Part shown: positions 42,643 through 52,500 of the stretch, piece after piece | Layout: the number at the start of each line of letters is the position of its first letter | How positions within the stretch are numbered: the stretch's first letter is position 1 | Source of the DNA: Moellerella sp963519845 | GTDB lineage: Bacteria > Pseudomonadota > Gammaproteobacteria > Enterobacterales > Enterobacteriaceae | DNA length: 64,000 bases | Direction: 5' to 3' | Assembly (NCBI GenBank): GCA_963519845.1 | Contig: CAUQNX010000009.1 | Coordinates: forward strand, 84,628 to 148,627 | Made by a program: the position numbers and the translations under genes | The notes under the pieces: model-generated | The model's input: only the letters and a program-made list of their open reading frames with translations | The model's database searches: none | Told to the model about the DNA's origin: nothing

Positions 42643-42971
42643 ATTCTCTACTTTATAGAGTTTTCTTATATAAATGACCCTATTTTCAAACAAACAGCGT
42701 TTATAATATTGCCATCCTGACGGGATTAAATAATTTAATCTCTTTTCTACTCTATGATCATAAATCAAAGTCATCTATTTATTAAATTTAAATATTGAAT
42801 TTATCTTAACTAAATAAGAATGAAAATAAAAATAAATAGGAAAAATGATAAAGAGTAAAAAATAATTACACTTTTAAGCTTGCTAATAAAACTATTAATT
42901 TAGTACAGTTTACTTAGTTCTATCCTGATTTAGCATCTCACTAGATCGGTAATTATTTAAAAAGGATTAAT

Positions 42972-43439
42972 ATGAACGATGAAGTTAAGAGTCTATCCAC
43001 GGAATTTAATGCATTTAATATCATGTCATGGCTCGCATTATTAGGGGGTGTTATTGTATTTCTGATCGGTTTATGGCGCTCAGATATGCAATTGAATGAG
43101 CGTGGCTATTATTTTGCTGTATTATCCTTAGGTCTATTTTCTGCTATTTCACTACAGAAAACAGTACGCGATAGAATGGAAAACATTCCAACAACAACTA
43201 TCTATCATAGTGCCTGTATTATCGCTTTTGGTATAGCAGTTGCACTCTTAGTAATCGGCTTGTGGAATGCGGAGTTACTACTAAGTGAGAAAGGTTTCTA
43301 TGGTATCTCTTTCTTCCTAAGCTTATTTGGTGCAATTGCGGTACAGAAAAACGTACGTGATAGCGCAGCCTTAGAACTGTCAGCCCCTAAGCCTAGCGTA
43401 AAACGTCCAATTATCACCACAGATCTAGAAGCCAAGTAA
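42972..43439 (+). CDS. yiaA: YiaA/YiaB-family inner-membrane protein
   Basis: The 155-residue protein is an internal duplication: two copies of the YiaAB two-helix unit, each with a GLW(R/N) turn. The first reads WLALLGGVIVFLIGLWRSD, with LNERGYYFAVLSLGLFSAIS; the second reads ACIIAFGIAVALLVIGLWNA, with LSEKGFYGISFFLSLFGAIA. Each unit ends in QK(T/N)VRD. Four membrane helices result, with a short cytoplasmic tail. The role of YiaA in E. coli is unknown. It is monocistronic, with AAAGGA before the ATG. Confidence 0.88.
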   Translation: MNDEVKSLSTEFNAFNIMSWLALLGGVIVFLIGLWRSDMQLNERGYYFAVLSLGLFSAISLQKTVRDRMENIPTTTIYHSACIIAFGIAVALLVIGLWNAELLLSEKGFYGISFFLSLFGAIAVQKNVRDSAALELSAPKPSVKRPIITTDLEAK

Positions 43440-43461
43440 TTAAATAGCTATCTCGATATCC

Positions 43462-43490
43462 TGTTCGGTAGCTCATTAGGCTGCCGAACA
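43462..43490 (+). terminator. Hairpin after yiaA
   Basis: TGTTCGGTAGC and GCTGCCGAACA pair over 11 positions (one G-T) around a 7-base loop, 22 bases after the stop. The tail ATTGCAATAA lacks a T run, so it is a probable but weak terminator. The rest of the gap to 43745 holds no gene that I can see. Confidence 0.6.
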
Positions 43491-43745
43491 ATTGCAATAA
43501 ATAAAAAGTAATTGTTTATTTTAAGCGTCCTGCCTCATTTAATTCTATCCCATTCAGCTATACTAAGTCACATCACAATTAAATGAATATTCAGCAATTG
43601 CCAACGCTCAATTGAATAAAATGGATTATCAAAATGATTGTTTTATCAATTTAATCCGTTTTCATCTTAATGAAATAATGAGTCTTTAATATTCTCGTCA
43701 TAATGATGACAGTCAATAATGTTATTTTTAATATAAGGTAAGGGT

Positions 43746-45545
43746 ATGTTAAGAAAAATATTAATTTCATGTACGCTATTCTCTTTCAGTACATCCATAT
43801 TGGCAGGGCAAGAGACGCTTGACTTGCGATTTTTAAGTACATCTGATTTACACTCATATATTAGCCAATACGACTATTATAATGACTCTTACAGTCAGTC
43901 TTTTGGGCTAGTGGGCTTGATAGGTGAAATTGACTATTATCGTAGCCAAGTAAAAAATAGTTTTTTAATGGATACTGGCGATACACTAGTAGGAAATCCA
44001 TTAGGTAATTTTATTGCTCAAAGTTTTAAACCGACAGATACAAGCTGGCAATCTGCCATTATATGTGCGATGAATAAAATGAAATATGATGCCGCTGCAC
44101 TGGGTAATCATGAATTTGATTATGGTCTAGAGTTAGTCAAGCAGAGTTACCAAGCGGCTAATTTTCCGATTATCACTTCTAATATAGAAGATATCGCCAC
44201 AGGGCAAAGTTTATTTCAATCTTATAGTATTCAAGATAAAAAAGTCATTTCTTCCGCAGATAAAAGTTACCAATTAAAAATTGCTTATATTGGTTTAACA
44301 CCACCACAGACTATGGATTTAAATCGAGATAAATTAACCGGAAAAGTGCTTATTAGTGATCAATTATCGGCAGCTAAAAAAGCAGTACAAGAGGCTAAGT
44401 TGGCAGGCGCTGATATTGTTATTGCACTGGCGCACTCAGGATTAAATACCGATGATTACTCTCAAGGAATGGAGGACGTAACTTATCATTTGGCGCAATT
44501 AGCCGATGTTGATGGTATTTTATTTGGCCATTCGCATAAAAGATTTCCTGCACAGCCCGCTTTAATCCATGAAAATATCAATAATAAAGACGGATTAATT
44601 AATGGCAAGCCAGCGGCTCAACCGGGTAAATGGGGAGAGGCATTAAGTGGTATTGATCTTCAATTAACTCGTAAAGAGGGAAAATGGGTAGTAACTTCCG
44701 GTAAGGGATTTGTGGTTGATGCGAGCTCAATTGCTGAAAATAAGGAACAAAAAGATCGTTTAGCTAGTTGTTTAAATACGACGGAGCAAGCGCTTAAGCA
44801 GGATCTTAATGAAGTGATTGGCCAAGTTTCCACACCTTTATCCAATCAGTATAATTTTATCGGCAATGATGCTGTTTATGCGCTAGGTAATGCTTCTATG
44901 CTGGCCTATTTAACTCAGCATCTCAAATCAAATGATAAAATATTAGTGGCTAATGCGCCAGCTACAGCCATTGCTGATCCCAATTACCAGATTGATATAA
45001 AAGGTCCTGATATTAATAAAAAGGATTTGTCTAAATTGGTTTATCCTGCAACTTTATCCGCGTTACGTATGAGTGGTGCAGAAATTAAAGAGTGGCTGGA
45101 AATATCTGCCAGTATTTATAAAGAACCTAATGATAAAAGTAATCGACTACTTAAAACTGATGCATTGAGTTATCTCTATTATCCTATAGCGGGTGTCACT
45201 TATGAGATTAATATTGATCATCCCTCAATATATAATCAGCAGGGCGATAAGATCCTTGAGACTAATAATGAGCAAGGTCGAATTGAAAATCTACGTTACC
45301 AAGGCAAGTTAATAAAAGATTCGGATAATTTTATTTTAATGGCAAGTAGTTATGCTCCTTATTTTTCTCGTGAAATGAAGAAGAAACGCCAATTTTTAGA
45401 TGTTGGTTCACCTAATAATAAACAGCTTCTTAGTGAGTATTTAAAAAATAACAAGCTAAAACCTATTGTTATTGAAGATAATTGGAAAGTGATATTAAAT
45501 AAAAAAATATTGGATAAAGAGAGATACAATCGAGAATTTAACTAA
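43746..45545 (+). CDS. cpdB: Periplasmic CpdB-like 2',3'-cyclic-nucleotide phosphodiesterase/3'-nucleotidase
   Basis: This 599-residue protein has a signal peptide (LRKILISCTLFSFSTSILAG). An N-terminal metallophosphatase domain carries the di-metal motifs STSDLHSYI, MDTGDTLVGNPLGN, GNHEFDYGL and GHSHKRFPAQ. The C-terminal 5'-nucleotidase domain contains EIKEWLEISASIY. The order follows E. coli CpdB closely, but this protein ends about 30-50 residues earlier, after EDNWKV. It would hydrolyse 2',3'-cyclic nucleotides and 3'-nucleotides to scavenge phosphate and nucleosides. It is monocistronic and ends at a bidirectional terminator. Confidence 0.88.
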   Translation: MLRKILISCTLFSFSTSILAGQETLDLRFLSTSDLHSYISQYDYYNDSYSQSFGLVGLIGEIDYYRSQVKNSFLMDTGDTLVGNPLGNFIAQSFKPTDTSWQSAIICAMNKMKYDAAALGNHEFDYGLELVKQSYQAANFPIITSNIEDIATGQSLFQSYSIQDKKVISSADKSYQLKIAYIGLTPPQTMDLNRDKLTGKVLISDQLSAAKKAVQEAKLAGADIVIALAHSGLNTDDYSQGMEDVTYHLAQLADVDGILFGHSHKRFPAQPALIHENINNKDGLINGKPAAQPGKWGEALSGIDLQLTRKEGKWVVTSGKGFVVDASSIAENKEQKDRLASCLNTTEQALKQDLNEVIGQVSTPLSNQYNFIGNDAVYALGNASMLAYLTQHLKSNDKILVANAPATAIADPNYQIDIKGPDINKKDLSKLVYPATLSALRMSGAEIKEWLEISASIYKEPNDKSNRLLKTDALSYLYYPIAGVTYEINIDHPSIYNQQGDKILETNNEQGRIENLRYQGKLIKDSDNFILMASSYAPYFSREMKKKRQFLDVGSPNNKQLLSEYLKNNKLKPIVIEDNWKVILNKKILDKERYNREFN

Positions 45546-45550
45546 TAATA

Positions 45551-45584
45551 AACAACTCGATAATAGGGATGTTATCGAGTTGTT
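45551..45584. terminator. Bidirectional terminator between cpdB and the IclR gene
   Basis: AACAACTCGATAA (45551-45563) and TTATCGAGTTGTT (45572-45584) form a perfect 13-bp stem with an 8-base loop. It sits 6 bases after the cpdB stop and 45 bases from the convergent iclR-type stop. Confidence 0.88.
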
Positions 45585-45628
45585 CTCATTAATAGATAAC
45601 TACTATCATTTTATCTAATATGATAAAT

Positions 45629-46402
45629 TTATATATATAGATTTATATCTTGTAACTCATTAAGTTCAATATCTATTTTATCTCTAGAAGAGATGAGGGC
45701 ATCAATAATATTTTTTGCTGTATCCTCTTTGGCTTGAGTGTAAGGAATGGAAATACTGATTGAAGCCACTATCTTATTTCTCTGTTTTAAGGGAACGCCA
45801 TAGGAGATCATCTCTTCATGAGCTTCGCATCTTTCTATCGAATAACCCTCAATTGATATTGATTGCAGCTGTTTACGCAATTTATCGATTGAGGGCACAC
45901 TATAAGAAGTCAAGCCTTTAAAACCGTCAGGATAGAGATCAAGGATCTCTTGATCGGTATGCTCGGTGAGCAGAACCTTACCTGCAGCTGAGTAAATAGC
46001 TGGTAAACGATCGCCAATATTAATAAAGTGAGGAGAATGTTTCTTACAATGTGCTTTATTAATAAACAATACGTTAGAACCATCTAATATAGCCATTTGA
46101 CAATTTTCATTGTATTTTACCGCGATATTTTGCATCTCTTTATTGATATTATCAAACCAGAGTAAATTAGCACTTTTAGCATGAGAAAATAAAAAACAAA
46201 ATATCCCAAGTGCATATAATTGGCTATGTTTATCATAGCTAATATAACCTCTATCCACTAATGTTTTCAGAATTGGATGCAGAGTTCCTTTTAAAATATT
46301 TGTCTTATTTGAAATCATGGTTAAAGACAGACCTTTATCCTCATGCATTATTGCTTCTAAAATATCTAGCACGCGGATTGTTGGCATATGTTCTCTTCTC
46401 AT
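45629..46402 (-). CDS. IclR-family transcriptional regulator
   Basis: The 257-residue protein has an N-terminal winged helix (RVLDILEAIMHEDKGLSLTM, then ILKGTLHPILKTLVDRGYIS). The C-terminal IclR effector domain follows (CQMAILDGSNVLFINKAHC, GDRLPAIYSAAGKVLLTEHT, RCEAHEEMISYGVPLK). IclR proteins bind small carboxylic acids and can repress or activate. An ATG five codons inside the first could also serve as start. Its neighbours upstream are 600 bases of AT-rich DNA and then the large cassette on the other strand, so it might regulate that cassette, but no catabolic target is visible. Confidence 0.92.
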   Translation of the reverse strand: MRREHMPTIRVLDILEAIMHEDKGLSLTMISNKTNILKGTLHPILKTLVDRGYISYDKHSQLYALGIFCFLFSHAKSANLLWFDNINKEMQNIAVKYNENCQMAILDGSNVLFINKAHCKKHSPHFINIGDRLPAIYSAAGKVLLTEHTDQEILDLYPDGFKGLTSYSVPSIDKLRKQLQSISIEGYSIERCEAHEEMISYGVPLKQRNKIVASISISIPYTQAKEDTAKNIIDALISSRDKIDIELNELQDINLYI

Positions 46403-47011
46403 CTTTTACATCCTAAAAAGATAAATAATAAAAAGATGATAATTTTAAATTATTATTCTGTAAATGACGCGGATTACGAATAATTAAAAATACACATTCA
46501 AGAATATACCCATTGACTTAATTTTAACAAAATAAAATATTAGCCGTTCTATTTATTTTGGTATATCTGATCAGTTGGATGAATTCCGATTGCTTATATC
46601 GATTTAAAATAGCGAAAAAATAGTAATCGGTTGGTTGTTTAATAACCAAAAAACACGATTAATACTATTAAAGAATCGTCTTAAATATATCAACTGTTAA
46701 TTTATTTAGCTTTAGTGTGTATTTCATTATTAATATTTAATAATTTAGTTTGTATATATTAATGTAGTACAATAAAATATATTCTAATATGCGTATAGAC
46801 GGGCTATTAATATTTCCGCTATAGCGATAATCAAGGTTAAAAATAATTAATATGTTAATATTTTCTCAGTGACTCATGGTTATCTTGCTGGCGACTATGT
46901 GACTATTGTGTTTAGTTTATTTATAGTAGATATCTTTTTATATCGTTACTCTTGAGACTAGGCTGATACTCTAACGGGTAATAAAATGATAATAACAATA
47001 ACGGGAGCTCT
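46403..47011. other. AT-rich divergent gap between the IclR gene and the four-gene cassette
   Basis: About 610 bases, very AT-rich, with no coding frame. It must hold the divergent promoters of iclR and the cassette; I find no pair of hexamers good enough to call. A GGGAG element lies just before the cassette's first ATG. The length and composition resemble the gaps that flank horizontally acquired islands. Confidence 0.55.
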
Positions 47012-48862
47012 ATGTTGCAGAATCAATCCTACCAAAAACCGCGCTGGATGCGTGATTTAGTTCGTTTTCTGCCACTAAAAAGCCAATTTGTGCTGTCAGG
47101 CAATGTACGAGACTTACAAGCTTATGAGGTGGCAGCTGAAATCATCACGCCTTTACCTTTTAATCAAGCATTACATAATGCGTTGCGTGAAGCGGGCTAC
47201 TCGTTTGTTATTATCTTTAATCCTTTAACGGGCTTTCAACCTATGGTCGCTCCGGGGGAGGATCCTGCGGCGACATTAAAAGCAATGACGCAACTTGGTC
47301 TTAATGTGGTTGATGGCCGCGCAAATGCCGGTCTTGATTTATTAAGTGCCACACTCGAGAAGTTAATTGATTATCCTGAAATGCCAATAGCCTTGATAAT
47401 AGATTTTGCTTCTCGGCTAATTAACTCTTGCGGTAATTTATCGCCCATAGAACATCATCTATTTACCCAAGCATTAATCTTATCTCATCGTGCGCGAAGT
47501 CGACCTTTTGGTGAACAACGACAGGCCTTTTTTAATAGTATTTTATGGATAGTCGAGAAAGAGGGCGATCTCCCCGATTGGTTGTTAATCAATAACCCAC
47601 GCATTCGTCATATCCCCGTGGCCAAACCTGATAATCTTGCTCGCCATGCCTTAGCACCCGCGCTATTACGTTCGCTAATGGGCGCGCAATCTATTGACGA
47701 AACTGTGCGTCATAAGGCTGAGCAGGATTTTGTTGATGAAACTGAAAATTTGCTCCTCCTTGATATGAATGCAATAGCTCAATTAGCGCGTATTGAAAAT
47801 GTGCCATTAAATCAAATTAGTGATGCGGTGCGTCGTTATAAAGTGGGGATTACCGATGATCCTTGGTTAAAAATAGATAAAAATAAAATTCGCAATGCAG
47901 ATAACAGCATACAAGAGCGGGTTAAAGGGCAAAAACATGCGGTCACCCATATGCTGGATATTATCAAGCGTGCGGTGACAGGTGTAGGTAGTACCAAACG
48001 CAGCGGTCGTCCACGCGGTGTGGTTTTCTTGGCGGGTCCAACGGGAGTGGGGAAAACTGAACTGGCAAAAACGATCACTCAATTACTATTTGGTGATGAA
48101 AACGCCTATATTCGCTTTGATATGTCTGAGTTTAGTGCAGAGCATGCTGACCAGCGTTTAATGGGTGCACCTCCCGGTTATATTGGTTATGACGTGGGGG
48201 GTGAATTGACCAATGCTATTCGTGAAAAACCCTTTAGTGTGGTTTTATTCGATGAAATTGAGAAAGCGCACCCAAGATTAATGGATAAATTCCTGCAAAT
48301 TATTGATGATGGTGTTTTAACTTCGGGGCGTGGTGATCGAGTCTATTTCTCTGAAGCGCTGATTGTCTTTACCTCTAATTTAGGTATTTATCGACTTGAT
48401 GAGAGTGGCGAACGTGTGGCCAATATCTCTCCCCATGAGCCCTTTGAAAAGGTACAAACTAATGTGAAACGGGAAATTGAGCGCCATTTTAAGCTGGTTC
48501 TTAATCGTCCCGAGCTGCTTAATCGTATTGGTGAAAATATCATCGTCTTTGATTTTATTCGCCCAGATGTGGCAATTCAAATTTTCAACCAAATGGTGAA
48601 TAATACTCTCTCTGGCATGTCAAAATTGAATTTGACCATCAGTTTAAGCCAGTCTGCTGAGGATGTTTTACGTGAAATCTGTTTAGCCGATTTATCCAAT
48701 GGCGGGCGTGGAATACGTAATCAGTTGGAAGTTCACTTAATCAATCCACTCTCCCGCGCGCTATTTGATTTAGATGTTCAGCCCCATGATAATTATATTA
48801 TTAGCGAATTAATAAGGGGCGAAACGACACAAGTGGTTCTCACTCAGAATCGAGCAAAATAG
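47012..48862 (+). CDS. Clp-type AAA+ ATPase, first gene of an uncharacterised four-gene cassette
   Basis: The protein has 616 residues. The C-terminal half is an active-looking AAA+ module of Clp/Hsp100 type: Walker A GPTGVGKT at 342-349, pore-loop-like region APPGYIGYDVGGE, Walker B VVLFDEIEKAH (acidic pair at 414-415) and an arginine-finger segment LNRPELLNRIGE near 500-512. The N-terminal half (FLPLKSQFVLSGNVRDL, then IALIIDFASRL and WLLINNPRIRHIPVAKPD) resembles a second AAA domain that has lost its P loop. It probably remodels a partner complex of this cassette. The radical-SAM gene begins one base after its stop, so they are co-translated. Confidence 0.85.
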   Translation: MLQNQSYQKPRWMRDLVRFLPLKSQFVLSGNVRDLQAYEVAAEIITPLPFNQALHNALREAGYSFVIIFNPLTGFQPMVAPGEDPAATLKAMTQLGLNVVDGRANAGLDLLSATLEKLIDYPEMPIALIIDFASRLINSCGNLSPIEHHLFTQALILSHRARSRPFGEQRQAFFNSILWIVEKEGDLPDWLLINNPRIRHIPVAKPDNLARHALAPALLRSLMGAQSIDETVRHKAEQDFVDETENLLLLDMNAIAQLARIENVPLNQISDAVRRYKVGITDDPWLKIDKNKIRNADNSIQERVKGQKHAVTHMLDIIKRAVTGVGSTKRSGRPRGVVFLAGPTGVGKTELAKTITQLLFGDENAYIRFDMSEFSAEHADQRLMGAPPGYIGYDVGGELTNAIREKPFSVVLFDEIEKAHPRLMDKFLQIIDDGVLTSGRGDRVYFSEALIVFTSNLGIYRLDESGERVANISPHEPFEKVQTNVKREIERHFKLVLNRPELLNRIGENIIVFDFIRPDVAIQIFNQMVNNTLSGMSKLNLTISLSQSAEDVLREICLADLSNGGRGIRNQLEVHLINPLSRALFDLDVQPHDNYIISELIRGETTQVVLTQNRAK

Positions 48863-48863
48863 A

Positions 48864-49496
48864 GTGATAGGAATAAGTTTAGCGCGATTGCATTTTCCAG
48901 TGACAACATTAGGGCCAGGAAAAAGAGTCGGTATTTGGACACAAGGCTGCAAACTCGCTTGCCCGGGCTGTATTTCGCCGGATACTTGGCGTTTTAGCCG
49001 TAATAAAACCGTTATTAGTGAATTAGTTATTCAATTAGAAGCTTGGCTACAAGGGGCTGATGGTATCACTATCTCAGGGGGAGAACCCTTTGATCAGCCC
49101 GAAGCGCTAACCGCCTTGCTTATTGCTCTGCGCCAAGTTTTTAAGGGCGATATTTTACTGTTTAGCGGTTATCATTTCGCTGAATTAGAAACACAGTTGA
49201 GCAAAATGGATGGATTGATCGACGCGCTGATCTCTGGGCCTTTTGAGCAGCAGGCTCCGCAGACACAGAAATTACGTGGTAGCGATAATCAGCAACTTCA
49301 CCTGTTTAGCGAGCTAGGAAAACAGCGTTTTGCTGATATAGAGCAGCCGCTTGAGCCAGAGAGCAAGGTACTAGATGTCGCAATCGATGAACAGGGAAAA
49401 GTCAGTGTTATTGGCATTCCTCGGCGCGACGATCTGCAACGCTTACATACGCTACTTGAACAGCAAGGCCATCTGTTTACCCCCATAAAAAAATAA
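48864..49496 (+). CDS. NrdG-like radical-SAM activase of the cassette
   Basis: The 210-residue protein starts at a GTG at 48864, immediately after the ATPase stop; the start is supported because it places GPGKRVGIWTQGC correctly before the cluster motif. The CX3CX2C motif is GCKLACPGC with cysteines at 29, 33 and 36, and the SAM-binding ISGGEPFDQPEAL follows. These are features of short anaerobic-RNR-activase and PflA-type radical-SAM enzymes, which create glycyl radicals or modify proteins. Here there is no RNR or glycyl-radical gene; the expected target is another protein of the cassette. A C-terminal tail of about 70 residues is extra compared with NrdG. Confidence 0.85.
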   Translation: MIGISLARLHFPVTTLGPGKRVGIWTQGCKLACPGCISPDTWRFSRNKTVISELVIQLEAWLQGADGITISGGEPFDQPEALTALLIALRQVFKGDILLFSGYHFAELETQLSKMDGLIDALISGPFEQQAPQTQKLRGSDNQQLHLFSELGKQRFADIEQPLEPESKVLDVAIDEQGKVSVIGIPRRDDLQRLHTLLEQQGHLFTPIKK

Positions 49497-49519
49497 CTGC
49501 CCGATTGGAATTGACCCTC

Positions 49520-52500
49520 ATGATGCGTTTTTGTCCCAATTGCCATACCGAACGACCGCTAATAGAAATTTTTTGTGAGGGTCAGATTGATAATCATTTG
49601 TGCAGTTGGGACCTCTCCGCCGAGCCTATTCATGCTGAAGGGTGGCGACCTATTGCTATTGTGTTACAAACGCCAGTTGAAAATGCTGAATTTGTAGAGG
49701 ATCTATCTAGCGAGACCTATTGTGTTAATGGTCATCCTATGGATGCGGGTGATCTTATGTGTCTGGTGTGTGGTGCTGACGCCGCAGAGCACACTATTGC
49801 ATCGAGTGAGAGTCAGGCGAATCATATTGATACCGCATTTAGCGGCGAAATTAGTCAAATTGACGATTGGCAGTTACTACAACGTATTAATCAAACGAAT
49901 AGCGCACGTGAACGTTATCGCGTGCAGCATCAAATCGATAAACGCCAAGGAGTGTTGACCCTATATCATAGTGGCTCAGAGCCTGATCCGGCCGTTTATG
50001 ATTTGATCCGCACTTTACCGCGGGAGCATGTGCCTGAATTTTTTGCCATTGGCCGTTGGAATGAACGGGCTTGGCATGTTGCAGAAGAGCTTACTGGTGG
50101 CTCACTGGCGGCATTTATTCACAGCGGGCACTACTGGCAGCCGCAGGAGCTCCAAACACTAGTGCGTGAGCTCGGTCAGGCACTGTTGAGTTTCTCTGAA
50201 CATGGATTACGTCATCGCAATTTATGTCCAGAAAACTTATTGATCCGCCGCCGTGACCCTCTCGATATTGTGATTATTGAGTATGGCTCAGCCTGTTTAT
50301 CTGAATTTGATCTGGATATTGTCTCTCCCTTAGATATCACCCGCTACAGTGCGCCAGAAACCTTAGCCGGTGGAGTTGCCGCTGCCTCTGATTGGTGGAG
50401 TTTAGGGATTATTTTGCTGGAACAAATCACCCGCGGGCGCTGTTTTGAGCAAATTAATTCACATGCTTTTCTTATTCAAGTCTTAGCGAATGGCGTGCGC
50501 TTGCCTGAGGATATAGATCCACACTTACAGTTATTGTTAAGAGGATTACTTACTCGTGATCGTCATCACCGTTGGCAGTGGCCTGAGGTTGAGGCTTGGT
50601 TAGCGGGCCAACCTGTTACCGCTATGGGGGATCTATCTAGTCCCCATGCTGATCACTATAGCGCTATTATGCTTAATCAGCAGCCTTATACTCAGCCTGC
50701 AATTTTCGCATTGGCGGCAGCAGAACAGCAACATTGGGATGAAGCATTGGCTTTATTGCAGCGGGGGAAAATTGCTTTTTGGGGGGAACAAAATGGATTT
50801 TCTCAGCAACTGCTCTCACAACTCGTCGAGATCAGTCAGCAGACAGAATTAAACCCAAATTATCAGCTGATGTTGGTATTAAAGCTGCTAAATCCCAATA
50901 TGCCGCTGATTTATCAAGGGGCAATTGTTACTCCTTCTTGGTTATTAGAGCACCCTTTAGTGGGTTATGAACTGATTTCAGCTCCCTTAATTGCCCAATT
51001 GAGTACGATTGAATCCAATCATTGGCTTATTCAACTTAATGCTAGAGAACAAAAAGTACGTCGACGCGGCAATGCATTAAAAGTGGATTTCGATCAGTCT
51101 ATTTTGCAGATCTATTTGCTAACTACTTCTCGGGCTAAATTGCTGGCGATTTGGGAACAGCAGCGCAGATTGTTCCCTGATACCCAGCACCCCGGATTGA
51201 AGACACTGATTGATCGCACCAATCTCAATGAAGAAGATCTTATTGTGCTACTGAGTGCTGATATCGCTCAATATACGGCGCTGGAAAGCTTATTAACTCA
51301 GACAGCTAGCTTGGCTGCCGAATATCCAACAATAAAATTTGATGCTGAACAATCGCGCGTTTTATTACTTGAACCTAAGCAAGGTCTTTATCAAGTATTA
51401 GCCAACCGTATTGAAGGTTTTAAACGCTGTAATATCAGTGATATTGATAGCTGGGCAGAACATTTTTTGCTGACTCGGCGCTTATCTTTAAGCCAGATTT
51501 TATTAATGCTCGCCATTCCCGCTGAACAGTGGCTGATTCCCGAAAAGCAGCGCTATATTAATCAAGTTCTTAACTTTTTTAGTCGTAAAATTACCGCCTC
51601 AACTATGCGTGGCTCACTAGTTCGTATGAATATAGGTTCGCGTACTGGGCGTGTGGATATGTTTGAATTTGATAGCCCAAATAATCAGGCACAAAAGTTA
51701 CTTGATCACTTATTAACGCGCAGTAAGCTCAGCTGTTCTATTGATACACAAACGTTATTGCAAAATGAGCCTCTAATGGGGCGTTTGCGTACATTACTGG
51801 CTCAAACTCAGTTATATCAACGGGATACAGGTATTGATGGCATGTATCTCGGCTTCCCATTTATGGTGATAAATACTCAGCCAAAACAGATAAAACCGCG
51901 TATTGCGCCCTTATTGCTGTGGCCCGTCAACCTGAATATGGCCATTGGCGTTCGTGGTATTGCCAGCTTGGCTTTTGATCATCAACGTGGCGCGGTACGA
52001 CTCAATCCCGCGTTGGAAAATTTTGTCGGTATCCCCTCAATAAAGCAGTGGCAAACTACACTTGATGAGTTACTAAGCCAAGCTTCATTGGATACTGAAC
52101 GGGTGATGAGTCAATTAGCCAGTATTATGGCGATAAGTGAAAAAAATTTACGCAAATTACCGCCACTCGATGTGGATATTGCGGAAAATAGCGCTCAATT
52201 GGTTTGCTCGGCGGTGTTATTTCATGCCTCTTTTATCGGGCAGGCGATCAGTGAGGATATACGGCAATTACAGGCTTTCTCCCTTAAGAGCACAGCGCTG
52301 GAAACCGCTCTTAATTTGCGTCAATCTAATCCGGTACCCGCAGACAATTTTCAAGCTAAAGAGTATTATTTCACTTCTGCCAGTGATCCCTCACAGGAAG
52401 CCGCCGTATTAGCCGCCCGCCAAGAGCCGGGATTGTTGATCGAAGGACCTCCAGGCACCGGCAAAAGCCAAACTATTGTCAATATGGTGGCTGATGCCAT

